Assembly (NCBI GenBank): GCA_963784995.1
Contig: CAWATZ010000001.1
Coordinates: 186,001 to 250,000 of the forward strand
DNA from: CAWATZ01 sp963784995
GTDB taxonomy: Bacteria > Planctomycetota > Planctomycetia > Gemmatales > Gemmataceae
Length of the DNA stretch: 64,000 nt
Reading direction: 5' to 3'
The position numbers and the translations under genes are program-made. Numbering within the stretch: the stretch's first letter is position 1; each line of letters begins with the position of its first letter. Of the stretch, positions 27,125 to 40,030 are shown one piece after another. Below the pieces are notes generated by a model, which was not told the origin of the DNA, did not search any database, and saw only the letters and a program-made list of their open reading frames with translations.

Positions 27125-27138
27125 AAAAAAAGTTTTTT
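27125..27138. promoter_or_regulatory. A7-G-T6 tract in divergent promoter region
   Basis: A run of seven As, one G and six Ts stands out in a GC-rich region between the divergent surface-protein and gamma-glutamyltransferase genes. It may be a bent or UP-like promoter element. No -35/-10 pair could be assigned. Confidence 0.3.
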
Positions 27139-27203
27139 GGGAAGTGTTTCGCCAACGGTTCGACTGCGATACGATCAGGTAGCCAAAGTGACGAGGTGAA
27201 CCA

Positions 27204-28832
27204 ATGAAGATGACCTGGGATCGACGCACTTTCCTCAAGGCCGCCGGCGCGGCCGTGGCTGCCCTTCCGGCGCTGACGCTCCACGCGGACGGTCCGGCCG
27301 GCAAGGGCCTGGTCGTGGGGCAGGCGGAAGGGGGGGAAGCCGGCATGGCTCTGCTGGCAGCGGGTGCCAACGCGGTCGATGCCGCGGTGGCCGCCGCCCT
27401 GGTGGCTGGCGTCGTGGCCGTGCCCATGTGCGGCATCGGCGGCTACGGCGGCCATCTGACCATCGGCCGGCCTGACGGCAAGGTGGTTTCGATCGACTTT
27501 AACTCAACCGCACCGGCAGCCGCCCGGGGCGATCTTTTTCCCGTCGATGAGCGGGGCCAGGTCAAGGACCGGGTCAACGCTCACGGCTGGCTGGCGGCGG
27601 GGGTGCCCGGGACGCTCGCGGGTCTGCAGCTGGCCCTGGACCGGGCAGGCAGCCGGAAGTTCGCCACCGTGGCGGAAGCGGCCATCCGCTTTGCCCGCGA
27701 GGGGTTTGCTGTCTCAAAGGCCCTGGCCACATCGATCAACAAGGCCCGCGTCCGCCTGGAGCGCGACCCCGGCTCGGCGCGGTTGTTCTTCCGCAAGGGC
27801 GAGCCCCTGGCGGAGGGCGACCGCTTTCGCAATCCGGACCTGGCGGACATGCTCCAGAAACTGGCGGATCGCGGTTCGGTCGAGTCGTTTTACCGCGGCG
27901 ACGTGGCCGAGCGGATCGCCCGGGCGTTCAAGGACAACGGCGGCCTGGTCACCGCGAAGGATTTCGCCGCGTACCGGGCCCGCGAGGTGGAGCCGCTGCG
28001 GCTGGAGTGGCGCGGCCACGTGATCCACACCGCTCCCCTGACGGCCGGCGGACTGACGGTGCTGCAAGCGCTGACCACGCTGAAAGCGCTCGACTGGGCC
28101 AGTTGGGACGCCGCCGACCCAAAGACGACCCAGGCCCGCGTGGAGGCGCTCCGGCTCGCCTGGCACGATCGGCTGCGGCTGCTGGGCGACCCGGCTCAGG
28201 TCAAGGTTCCGGTCGAGGAGTTGCTGTCCAGCAAGCACGCTGAACGCTCCGCCGAGCGGATCAAAGCGGCGCTCAAGGATCGCAAGCCAACCGAGGCCCG
28301 GACCGACGGCCGAACCTCCGGAGGCACGACCCATCTGACGGTGGTGGACTCCAAGGGGATGATCGTGGCCCTGACGCTGACGCACGGTGAAGCATTTGGT
28401 GCGCAAGTGACGGTCGATGGGCTGGGGCTGATCCTCGGTCACGGCATGTCCCGTTTCGAGCCACGGCCCGGGCATCCCAATTCGGTCGGTCCGGGGAAGC
28501 GACCGCTGCACAACATGTGCCCCACCATCGTGACGCGCGACGGCAAGCCCGTGCTGGGCCTGGGTGCGACGGGCGGCCGGCGCATTCCAAACACGGTGTT
28601 CGACGTCCTCACCAATCGCCTGGGTCGAGGCACTCCACTGGAAGAGGCCGTCAAGGCGCCGCGGATGCACACGGAAGGCGGGATGGCGTTGACCCTGGAA
28701 GCGGGCTGGCCGGAGGAACACGTCAAGCATCTGAAGGCGATCGGCTATGAGATCAAGGTTGGTCCGGGAGCGTCGCTGAAGGCCATTGAACGAGACCCCG
28801 GCACGGAGGCGCTGCGGCAGGCGGTTCGCTGA
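27204..28832 (+). CDS. ggt: Gamma-glutamyltransferase with twin-arginine signal
   Basis: The 542-residue protein has a Tat signal (DRRTFLKAAGAAVAALPAL) and the gamma-glutamyltranspeptidase core: GLVVGQAEGG, ANAVDAAVAAAL, CGIGGYGGHL, and the autocatalytic cleavage site GGTTHLTVVD with Thr375 as nucleophile. The late motifs LHNMCPTIV and LGLGATGGRRIPNTV fit the small subunit. It would transfer or hydrolyse gamma-glutamyl groups, for example of glutathione, in the periplasm. GAGGTGA lies before the ATG. Confidence 0.88.
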   Translation: MKMTWDRRTFLKAAGAAVAALPALTLHADGPAGKGLVVGQAEGGEAGMALLAAGANAVDAAVAAALVAGVVAVPMCGIGGYGGHLTIGRPDGKVVSIDFNSTAPAAARGDLFPVDERGQVKDRVNAHGWLAAGVPGTLAGLQLALDRAGSRKFATVAEAAIRFAREGFAVSKALATSINKARVRLERDPGSARLFFRKGEPLAEGDRFRNPDLADMLQKLADRGSVESFYRGDVAERIARAFKDNGGLVTAKDFAAYRAREVEPLRLEWRGHVIHTAPLTAGGLTVLQALTTLKALDWASWDAADPKTTQARVEALRLAWHDRLRLLGDPAQVKVPVEELLSSKHAERSAERIKAALKDRKPTEARTDGRTSGGTTHLTVVDSKGMIVALTLTHGEAFGAQVTVDGLGLILGHGMSRFEPRPGHPNSVGPGKRPLHNMCPTIVTRDGKPVLGLGATGGRRIPNTVFDVLTNRLGRGTPLEEAVKAPRMHTEGGMALTLEAGWPEEHVKHLKAIGYEIKVGPGASLKAIERDPGTEALRQAVR

Positions 28833-28867
28833 CAATACCCTCGTCCCCTTTGCTGGAGAACAACACG

Positions 28868-29290
28868 ATGTCAGCCTTGATGCTTGTGTTGCTGGCGGGC
28901 CTGACCGCGAGCGATGGCGGCCGGATGCAGCCCTCGCAGCAGACGAAAGAGACATTCCTCGGCAGGGGTCACTGGGAAGGCACTTGCAAAGGTTGGCCCG
29001 GGCACACCTTACCGGAATGGAACGTGGTCATCGCGCCGGACAAGCTCCTGCTGCTGAAGGGTGGTAACAATGTCGCCGTCGATGCGACCTGGCGATGGGC
29101 CGATGAAGGGAGGGGCCGATGCCGGCTGACCGTCCCCGAACACAAGCTCCACTTTGTCGGCATCTACAGGCGGGAGATGGGCACCCTGGTCATTGCTCTG
29201 CGACTTCGGGACGACGGCTATCCCCGGGGCTACCAGCCAAGCGAGAAACAGGCCCTCCTGGTCCTCAGACCGGGCAAGCCGCCGCGCTGA
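28868..29290 (+). CDS. Hypothetical exported protein, 140 residues
   Basis: ATG at 28868 has GCTGGAG upstream and gives a weak signal peptide (MSALMLVLLAGLTASDGG). The mature part includes GRGHWEGTCKGWPGHTLPEW and VDATWRWADEGRGRC, which may be a small beta-barrel. No family is recognised. It follows ggt by 35 bp on the same strand and precedes the WD40 gene, so an operon is possible. Confidence 0.6.
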   Translation: MSALMLVLLAGLTASDGGRMQPSQQTKETFLGRGHWEGTCKGWPGHTLPEWNVVIAPDKLLLLKGGNNVAVDATWRWADEGRGRCRLTVPEHKLHFVGIYRREMGTLVIALRLRDDGYPRGYQPSEKQALLVLRPGKPPR

Positions 29291-29411
29291 ATGGCTGGCA
29301 GATCCGCCCAGGCGAAGGAGAAGATTCCCTTGTTGCCTCGCAAGCGTACGTGCTACCGTGACGGCATCACCGCAAGGAGCTTGTCCGGACACAACCAAGC
29401 AGGAGGCTGCC

Positions 29412-30572
29412 GTGTCTTCCATCCGTACCGTTCTCCTTCTTCTTGTGCTGGCAACCCTGCCTGCCCAGCAACTCCCACACTTCCACGCTGCTGACGAGTC
29501 CTCTCGGAGCGACCAGATCGCCCGCTGGATCGTGCAGCTGGGCGACGACGACTTCGCAATCCGGGAGCAGGCGACGGCCCAGTTGCAGCAAGCGGGCGAT
29601 GATGCCGAGCTGGCCCTGGAGGGGGCGGCTCGCTCGACCGATCCCGAGGTCGCACGCCGGGCTCGGGAGTTGCTGGAAGGAATCCGGGCCTCCCGGCATC
29701 TCAAGGGCCATGCGGGCAAGGTCGTCGCCGTCTGCTTCAGCCCGGATGGCAACCGCATTGCCAGCGCCAGCCACGACAAGAGCGTGAAGGTCTGGGACAG
29801 TCGGACCGGCCGGGTGATCCACTCTCTCAACGGGCATACCCCCTGGGCCACCTGCGTCTGCTTCAGCCCCGACGGCAAGCAGCTCGCCAGTGCCACGGAA
29901 GACGATTCGGTGAAGGTCTGGGATGCGGAGACGGGTCGGGAGCTTTTCTCTCTCAAAGGCCACTCCCACTGGGTCCACTGTGTCGCCTTCAGCCCGGATG
30001 GCAAACAGATTGCCAGCGGCAGCCACGACAGGACCGTGAAGCTCTGGGATGCCCGCACCGGCCAGGAGATCCGGACGTTCCAGGGGCACTCCGACGAGGT
30101 CAACAGCGTCTGCTTCAGCCCGGATGGCAAACGGATTGTCAGCGGCAGCAGCGACTATACGGCCAGGGTCTGGGACATCGAGACGGGCCAGGAGGCTTTC
30201 GCCATCAAGGGGCATTCCAACGTGATTACCAGCGTCCACTTCAGCCCCGACGGCAAACGCTTCGCGACCGCCTGCGGTGACGACCTGGTGAAGCTCTGGG
30301 ATTCACAGACTGGAAAGGAGCTGCTGACTCTCAAGGGCCATGCAAACTGGGTCACCTGCATTCGCTTCAGTCCGGATGGGAAACGCCTCGTCAGCTCTAG
30401 CTGGGACGGGACGGCGAAGCTCTGGGATGCGCAGACAGGGAAGGAAGTTCGCACGTTCTCGGGCCATGAAGGTGTAATCACCAGCGTCAGCTTCAGCCCC
30501 AATGGCAAACGCTTCATCACCGGCGGCGCAAACCACGCGATCAAGGTCTGGTTCGTCCCGCCGCTGCGGTGA
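29412..30572 (+). CDS. WD40-repeat protein with N-terminal signal peptide
   Basis: GTG at 29412 follows a perfect AGGAGG with 5-bp spacing and gives 386 residues. A signal peptide (SIRTVLLLLVLATLPA) and a short helical HEAT-like segment (residues 30-90) precede seven WD40 repeats, each with a GH... FSPDGK ... VKVWD pattern, enough for one closed seven-bladed propeller. Such proteins are protein-interaction platforms and are common in planctomycetes. The location would be periplasmic or surface. No catalytic motif is seen. It converges on the DUF4058 gene. Confidence 0.85.
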   Translation: MSSIRTVLLLLVLATLPAQQLPHFHAADESSRSDQIARWIVQLGDDDFAIREQATAQLQQAGDDAELALEGAARSTDPEVARRARELLEGIRASRHLKGHAGKVVAVCFSPDGNRIASASHDKSVKVWDSRTGRVIHSLNGHTPWATCVCFSPDGKQLASATEDDSVKVWDAETGRELFSLKGHSHWVHCVAFSPDGKQIASGSHDRTVKLWDARTGQEIRTFQGHSDEVNSVCFSPDGKRIVSGSSDYTARVWDIETGQEAFAIKGHSNVITSVHFSPDGKRFATACGDDLVKLWDSQTGKELLTLKGHANWVTCIRFSPDGKRLVSSSWDGTAKLWDAQTGKEVRTFSGHEGVITSVSFSPNGKRFITGGANHAIKVWFVPPLR

Positions 30573-30613
30573 GCGGGACTTCGATTCGGTCGGACTCCTT
30601 TGCGGGTGTCCGA

Positions 30614-31362
30614 TCACGGGATGCTCAGGTCCTCGCACGCCTGCTCGTAACTCCGTTCGAGGTCGAGCGGCACGGACAGGGTGTCGTTCAGCCACAGGGG
30701 GAGGGTCGGCAGCGGTTGCCCGATGCTCAGAGGGTGCGACCACGTTTCGAGGACGGCCCGGTCCGACTTGCGCAGCCACCGGCACGACGCGGCGTACACT
30801 GGAGGCGGCTCGGAGCCGAGGGTCCCGTCGGGATGGCCGATGAATGTCATCAACTCGGCGTACAGGTTGAAGTGGCGGATGGTCACGATGTCCACAATGC
30901 TGACCGCCACGCCGTTCCGGAGGAGCGCGGCACACTTGCCGACGAAGGCGTTCCGCTTTTCGGGTCGGGCCTTGTTGTCCGGGCTGACGATCTCGATGGC
31001 CGCCACCGGCGTCCGGTCTCGCTCAGTGTCGTAAATCCGGACTTCGTACTCATCGTCGTCCGGGAGTTCGGTCTCGACGGCGACGCTCGGCGCGGCGGTG
31101 CCCATACCGCTGTCGCCGTGCCGCCGTTGCGGTCCGGATTGCCGAGGGTTGGCGTGGCTTTCTTCTCGTAGGTGATGACCGCGGGCCACTGGTGGACAAC
31201 AATTTCCATCAGTGGGCCAGCGTGAACCCGCGGCCCGGATACGTAGCCGGGCGGTAACTGCTTGCGAAGCTGCTGGACAATGACCATCGGCCACCCACCG
31301 TGAAGTACTTCCCACGACGCGATCGTCGTCAGCGGCTTGCGAAAGTGATCCCGGAGTGGCAT
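30614..31362 (-). CDS. DUF4058 protein, frameshifted
   Basis: ATG at 31362 is preceded by AGGAGG. The start MPLRDHFRKPLTTIASWE and LRKQLPPGYVSGPRVHAG belong to DUF4058. Near 31100 a single-base shift is needed to continue into VAVETELPDDDEYEVRIYD, VAAIEIVSPDNKARPEKR and LYAELMTFIGHPDGTLG, then to the stop at 30614. The EIVSPDNK segment recalls PD-(D/E)xK folds, which suggests a nuclease-like origin, but the family is uncharacterised. Confidence 0.78.
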
Positions 31363-31486
31363 GGCTTGTTCCTCCTGAGGACAGTGTATCCGGTCAGGGC
31401 CTGGAACGGAAGACGATCGGGCCGGCCGTCCCTACGATAATCTGAAGGAAGAAATCCGCTCCCACGACCAAGGACGGAAGACGCGC

Positions 31487-31789
<303 letters not shown>

Positions 31790-31810
31790 CAGGACAGGAG
31801 GTCAGCGGCC

Positions 31811-33925
<2,115 letters not shown>

Positions 33926-33936
33926 GGGGGGAGAGT

Positions 33937-34614
33937 GTGAACCTGCGCCTGTTGCAGATCAGCGATTCCGCGCTGCCCATCGGCGGCTACACGCACTCCT
34001 GGGGCCTGGAAGCCGCCCTGGGACGCAGGCTGGTCCACGATGCGGAAACGCTGGAGCGATGGACGCGCGACTGGCTCCAGCACGCCCTTGGCCCGCTGGA
34101 GGGTGTGATCGTCGCCTCAGTCTGCCGGGCCGTCCTGGCAGACGATTGGCCGACCCTGTCCCGGGCCAATCAGGTCCTGACGGCCTCGCTCACTCCGCCC
34201 TCGATCCGCAGCAGCAGCCGGGAAATGGGCGAACAGTTGCTCGCCCTGGCCTCGACCTGGACGTGGAGCAGCAGCGGCATCGAGCGCTTCCAGCGATCCG
34301 TTCCTCCCGCGGTGGGCTGGAACCATGCGGTGGTTTTCGGCCTGCTCGGTGCCCTTGCGGAGGAATCGCCGGAAGCAACGCTGGTGGCGTATCTGCACCA
34401 GTCGGCCCTGGGGATGATCGGCGCCGGGGTGCGTGCCATCCCCGTTGGACACACGCATGGTCAGCAGATCCTGGCCTATCTCCACGAGGACATCCTGACG
34501 CTGGCCGATCAGCTGGCCCGCCGCGACCTGGAGACGGCCGGCAGTGGTTGCCCGTTCTACGAGGTACTTTGCGATGAACAGACTCGCCTGGTTACTCGAC
34601 TCTTCCGTTCCTGA
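33937..34614 (+). CDS. ureF: Urease accessory protein UreF
   Basis: GTG at 33937 with GAGGGGGGAG just before it gives 225 residues: LRLLQISDSALPIGGYTHSW, GLEAALG and RAIPVGHTHGQQILAYL. UreF assembles with UreG and UreD on apo-urease and controls UreG GTP hydrolysis during nickel insertion. It begins 11 bp after ureBC. The C-terminal (LVTRLFRS) extends slightly over the next region, with ureG 31 bp on. Confidence 0.9.
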   Translation: MNLRLLQISDSALPIGGYTHSWGLEAALGRRLVHDAETLERWTRDWLQHALGPLEGVIVASVCRAVLADDWPTLSRANQVLTASLTPPSIRSSSREMGEQLLALASTWTWSSSGIERFQRSVPPAVGWNHAVVFGLLGALAEESPEATLVAYLHQSALGMIGAGVRAIPVGHTHGQQILAYLHEDILTLADQLARRDLETAGSGCPFYEVLCDEQTRLVTRLFRS

Positions 34615-34645
34615 ACGCTCAGCGTTCCGGGTTCCGAGCTGGGGA

Positions 34646-35323
34646 ATGGTGTTTCACAACACGAGTCAGCCGCACCATCATGGTCCGTCGCGGTACGCGG
34701 GACCGCGCCGCAAGACGTTCACGCTTGGCATCGCCGGCCCGGTCGGCTCGGGCAAGACCGCCCTGGTGGAACGGCTGTGCCGGGAGCTGTGGCCGGCGGT
34801 GAACCTGGCGGTCATCACCAACGACATCTACACCCAGGAGGACGCCCAGTTCCTGGCTCGCCGGGAGGTGCTGCCCCTGGAGCGGATCATCGGCGTGCAG
34901 ACCGGCGGCTGTCCGCACACCGCCATCCGCGACGACGCCAGCGGCAACCTCAGCGCCATCGCCGACCTGGAACGGCGGTTTCCGGCCCTGGAGCTGATCA
35001 TCGTCGAATCAGGCGGCGACAACCTGACGGCCGTCTTCTCCCGCGAGCTGGCCGACCGGTTCATCTTCGTCATCGATGTGGCCGAGGGCGACAAGATCCC
35101 GCGCAAGGGCGGTCCGGGCATCGGCACGAGCGACCTGCTGGTGATCAACAAGACCGACCTGGCTCCGTACGTCGGCGCGGACCTGGACGTGATGCGCCGC
35201 GACAGCCTGCGGATGCGGGGCGATCGGCCCTTTCTGCTGATCAGTCTGCGCGAGCGCACCGGAGTGGAGGAGGTTGTAGCGTGGGTGCGGCAACAGCTCG
35301 CATTGGCGAAGAAGACTTCGTGA
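34646..35323 (+). CDS. ureG: Urease accessory GTPase UreG
   Basis: ATG at 34646 (GGGGA upstream) gives 225 residues. A His-containing N-terminus (QPHHHG) precedes the P-loop GPVGSGKTAL, the switch segment TNDIYTQEDAQFL, TGGCPHTAIRDD (metal CPH motif), VESGGDNLTAVFS and NKTDLAP. It supplies GTP hydrolysis and a nickel-binding site for urease activation. The stop overlaps the ureD GTG start by 4 bp. No ureE is present, so the N-terminal histidines may help handle nickel. Confidence 0.93.
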   Translation: MVFHNTSQPHHHGPSRYAGPRRKTFTLGIAGPVGSGKTALVERLCRELWPAVNLAVITNDIYTQEDAQFLARREVLPLERIIGVQTGGCPHTAIRDDASGNLSAIADLERRFPALELIIVESGGDNLTAVFSRELADRFIFVIDVAEGDKIPRKGGPGIGTSDLLVINKTDLAPYVGADLDVMRRDSLRMRGDRPFLLISLRERTGVEEVVAWVRQQLALAKKTS

Positions 35324-36221
35324 CGCCTCCGGAGTTCACGGGCTTGCATCTGGCGCGGCGCTCCGCGGGCCAGGTGGGCGGTCTGCGCTTCGACCTGGTA
35401 CAGACGGAGGGAAAGACCCGTCTGGGAGACTGTTACCAGCAGATGCCGTTACGATTGCTGCCACCCTTTGTCTTTCCTGCGGGGCCGGCTCTGGTCTACC
35501 TGCTCAACCCGACCGTGGGCCTGATGGACGGCGATGGCCACCTGGTGGACCTGCATGCCGGGCCCGGCATCCGGGCCGTGGTGACGGGGCAGTCGGCCAA
35601 TCGCATCCATCCCGCCGTGGAGGGATTTGCCACACAGCAATGGCGACTCCGTGTCGAGGAGGACGCCCACCTGGTGGTGCTACCGGGACCGGCAATCCCG
35701 TTTCGCGGCTGCCGCTACTATCAGCGAGCCCGGATCGATCTGGCGCCGGCGCCTGTCTGATCTGGGGCGACGTCTGGTTCCCCGGCCGCTATGCCCGGGA
35801 CGAACTCTCGGAGCTGTACCAGTTTGAGCGACTGATCCAGGATCTCCAAATCTGCCGGGCCGGCGAACTGATTTTCCGTGATCGCTTTGCCTGGCACGGT
35901 CCCTGGGACACGGAAACTCGGCACTGGCATACGGGCCCCGGGCTGGCCACTGGCAGCCTCTTCCTCACCGGCGGCGTGGACGAACCTTCCCGGATCGGGA
36001 CGGATTCCCTGGAGCGATCCGTCTTGCCCCTGCCTTCCGGCGACACCTGCATTCGCTGGTGTGGCGACCCTGCCGAGCTGGTGCGGGATCTGGTGGCTAC
36101 CGCTCTCACCCAGGCGGCACGCAACGAGCCGCCGGGTTTATCCCGGCGGCCCTCCTCGGACAGACCCACCCCCTGGCTGCTGGGGACGAACAACCTGGGG
36201 CCGACACACTGGTTCTCGTGA
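35320..36221 (+). CDS. ureD: Urease accessory protein UreD, frameshifted
   Basis: GTG at 35320 overlaps the ureG stop (GTGA). The first part reads PPEFTGLHLARRSAGQVGG, YLLNPTVGLMDGDGHLVDL and VLPGPAIPFRGCRYYQRARI, the UreD core. Near 35750 a one-base shift in GGCGCC is needed to continue GACLIWGDVWFPGRYARDEL, YQFERLIQDLQICRAGELIF and on to the stop at 36221. UreD is the platform that links urease to UreF and UreG. The tail overruns to within 6 bp of the kinase stop on the opposite strand. Confidence 0.88.
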
Positions 36222-36227
36222 GGACCA

Positions 36228-37871
<1,644 letters not shown>

Positions 37872-37913
37872 GTGCTGCTCCCGGATGGTGCTGACTTGGG
37901 AAGGGCGTTCCGT

Positions 37914-37979
37914 CTGTAGGGAACGCCCTCCGTGGCGTTCCGGTCCCGCGCGGAACGCCACGGAGGGCGTTCCCTACAG
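37914..37979. repeat. Palindromic element P7 (family A)
   Basis: Arms 37914-37942 and 37951-37979 are perfect over 29 bp around an 8-bp loop. It lies in the leader between the divergent kinase and cbiX genes. On the minus strand it reads as ERHGGRSLQ, the same peptide found from P17. Confidence 0.95.
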
Positions 37980-38040
37980 CGCGCCTTTCTCTGTAGCATA
38001 ACAGTGACGCCTTTGTTTTGCACTCTCCCGGAGCGGACCA

Positions 38041-38427
38041 ATGCCACTGACCGCCTTGCTGCTGATCGCTCACGGCAGCCGCAATGCGGAAGCCAACGCC
38101 GACCTGCACCACGTTGTCAGCGGACTGCGAGAGCGCGGCTATCCTGTCGTGGTGGCGTCGTTCCTGGAGCAAGCCGAGCCGACCGTCGCGGCGGGGGCCC
38201 GGGAGTGTGTCGAGCGCGGGGCCGGCCAGGTGGTCCTGGTTCCGTACTTCCTCTCGGCGGGAGTCCACGTTTGCCGGGACCTGACGGCGGCCTGCGAGGG
38301 CCTGGCATACCGCTTCCCGGATGTCGCTTTCCGGCTCGCCGAGCCGCTGGGCCAGCATCCGCTGCTGCTGGACGTTGTCGCCGACCGGGTTGGGGAGGCG
38401 CTCCGCGGAACCGTGAAAAGACCATGA
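38041..38427 (+). CDS. cbiX: Sirohydrochlorin chelatase-like protein (CbiX family)
   Basis: A single-domain, 128-residue chelatase: the metal-site His in LLLIAHGSRN and the second His in VPYFLSAGVHV are both present, with PVVVASFLEQAEPTV between. The short cobalto/ferrochelatases insert Co or Fe into sirohydrochlorin for cobalamin or sirohaem. No other tetrapyrrole genes are in the window. It starts the run that continues with the HD-domain protein 98 bp downstream. Confidence 0.85.
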   Translation: MPLTALLLIAHGSRNAEANADLHHVVSGLRERGYPVVVASFLEQAEPTVAAGARECVERGAGQVVLVPYFLSAGVHVCRDLTAACEGLAYRFPDVAFRLAEPLGQHPLLLDVVADRVGEALRGTVKRP

Positions 38428-38524
38428 ATCGCGCTCGCCGGTGCGACTTTTCGCGCCGCAAACCATAAAACCGACAGAAACGGGACGTTCGGTGCTCGTT
38501 CCCTTAACCCCGCGGATCGCAAAC

Positions 38525-39079
38525 ATGTCTGACCTGGTGAGCAGGATCTGGGACTTACTTCAGCGTCATGGCGGCGCGGCCTATCACGGCGAGGCGGTCA
38601 CGCAGCTGGAGCACGCGCTGCAAGCCGCCTGGCAGGCCCGGCAAGAGAACGCTCCGCCCGCGCTGGTCGTGGCTGCTCTGCTGCACGACATTGGCCATCT
38701 GCTCGACGAGGCGGCCGACCAGGCCCTGGCCGAGCAGCGCGACCTGGCTCACGAGGTCCTCGGTGCCGACTGGCTGCAACAGGGCGGCTTCCCGGCCGAG
38801 GTCACCGAGCCGATCCGCCTGCACGTCCCGGCCAAGCGCTACCTGTGCCTGGCCGAGCCGGGCTATTTCGCTGCCCTGTCGCCGACTTCGGTGACCACCC
38901 TGCGCCTGCAAGGGGGACCGATGTCACCGGCCGAAGCGCGGCGCTTCGAGGCGCTGCCCCATTTCCTGGCCGCCGTGCGCCTGCGGCGCTGGGACGAGGC
39001 GGCCAAGGTGCCCGGTTGGCAAGTGCCAGCGCTGGACAGCTACCGGGAAATCGTCTCCAGCTGTCTTTCACGGGCTTGA
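38525..39079 (+). CDS. HD-domain protein of the phosphonate-degradation type
   Basis: The 184-residue protein has an HD metal motif HD (54-55) in ALLHDIGHLLDE, a partner His30, and a late segment HVPAKRYLCLAEPGYFAAL. It matches the family of small HDIG proteins found beside phosphonate genes (TIGR03276-like, related to PhnZ), which use an iron pair to oxidise hydroxyphosphonates. The phosphonatase gene follows 18 bp downstream on the same strand. Confidence 0.8.
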   Translation: MSDLVSRIWDLLQRHGGAAYHGEAVTQLEHALQAAWQARQENAPPALVVAALLHDIGHLLDEAADQALAEQRDLAHEVLGADWLQQGGFPAEVTEPIRLHVPAKRYLCLAEPGYFAALSPTSVTTLRLQGGPMSPAEARRFEALPHFLAAVRLRRWDEAAKVPGWQVPALDSYREIVSSCLSRA

Positions 39080-39097
39080 CGGAAGGGGTTGGTTGCG

Positions 39098-39900
39098 ATG
39101 GACGGGGTGAAACTGGTAGTGTTCGATTTCGCCGGGACCACGGTGGACCACGGCTGCCTGGCGCCGCTGCAGGCGTTCATCGCCGACTTTGCGGAGCACG
39201 GCGTCCCGGTGAGCAATGCCCAGGCCCGCACGCCGATGGGTCTGGACAAGGGCGACCACATCCGGGCCATGCTCCGCGATCCCGACGTGAGCCGGCTGTG
39301 GCGGCAGAAGCACGGCCGGGACTGGACCGAGGCCGATTTTCACCGGCTCTACGAGCGCTTCGTGGTGCTGCAGCTGGAGGTGCTCGATCGCTACAGCAAG
39401 CTGATCCCAAACCTGCTGGAGACCGTGGCCGACCTGCGCTCGCGCGGCATCCGCATCGGCGCCACCACGGGGTATTTCAAGGAAGCGGCCGACCGCGTCG
39501 CCGCCGCGGCGCGGGCCCAGGGGTACGAGCCGGAATGCGTCGTTTGCGCTCAGGAGGTGTCGGCCGGCCGCCCCGCCCCGTGGATGATCTTCCGGGTGAT
39601 GGAGCGGCTGAACGTCTACCCGCCGGCCGCCGTGGTCAAGATCGGCGACACCATCCCGGACATCGCCGAGGGCCGTTCGGCCGGCGCCTGGAGCATGGGC
39701 GTGCTGCGCGCAGCAGCGAGGTGGGCCTGAGCGAGGCCGAGTGGGACCAGTTGCCCAGCCGCGAACGCAGCGACCGGCTGGCAGCAGCCGCACGCAGGCT
39801 GCTGGGCGCGGGTGCCCATGCGGTGCTGGAGTCGCTGGCTGACGTGCCCAACCTGATCACGGAGATCAACGAGCGGCTCCAGCGCGGCGAGAAACCGTGA
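39098..39900 (+). CDS. phnX: Phosphonoacetaldehyde hydrolase, frameshifted
   Basis: The HAD-family motifs are clear: nucleophile Asp10 in VVFDFAGTTVD, Schiff-base Lys51 in TPMGLDKGDHIRAML, then IGATTGYFKEAA and KIGDTIPDIAEGRSAGAWS. The enzyme cleaves phosphonoacetaldehyde to acetaldehyde and phosphate. Near 39710 one base is missing in CGCGCAGC; restored, the protein continues SSEVGLSEAEWDQL to ITEINERLQRGEKP and the stop at 39900. With the HD protein it makes a short phosphonate-use operon. Confidence 0.88.
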
Positions 39901-39920
39901 CCTCATCGTTGCCGCCTTCA

Positions 39921-40027
39921 ACCCAGGGCGATGCCCTGGGCTACCCTGTTGCGCCCCTTCGGGGCGGAAAGCCTTGCCTTTTGCCCCGAAGGGGCGCAAC
40001 AGGATAGCCCAGGGCATCGCCCTGGGT
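39921..40027. repeat. Palindromic element P8 (family F), 45-bp arms
   Basis: Arms 39921-39965 and 39983-40027 pair with one mismatch in 45. Each arm contains its own mini-hairpins (CCCAGG-GCGATG-CCCTGGG, GCCCC-TTC-GGGGC). It fills the gap between convergent phnX and mtdB. The centre and ends match P3. Confidence 0.95.
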
Positions 40028-40030
40028 CAG

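Noticed and set aside
35320..36221. ureD frameshift as programmed recoding
   Set aside because: No slippery heptamer or downstream pseudoknot is evident, and similar single-base shifts occur in many unrelated genes here, so sequence error is likelier.
37872..37961. Extended N-terminus of the kinase from GTG 37961
   Set aside because: That start lies inside palindrome P7. The normal family N-terminus begins at GTG 37871, which has GGGAG upstream.
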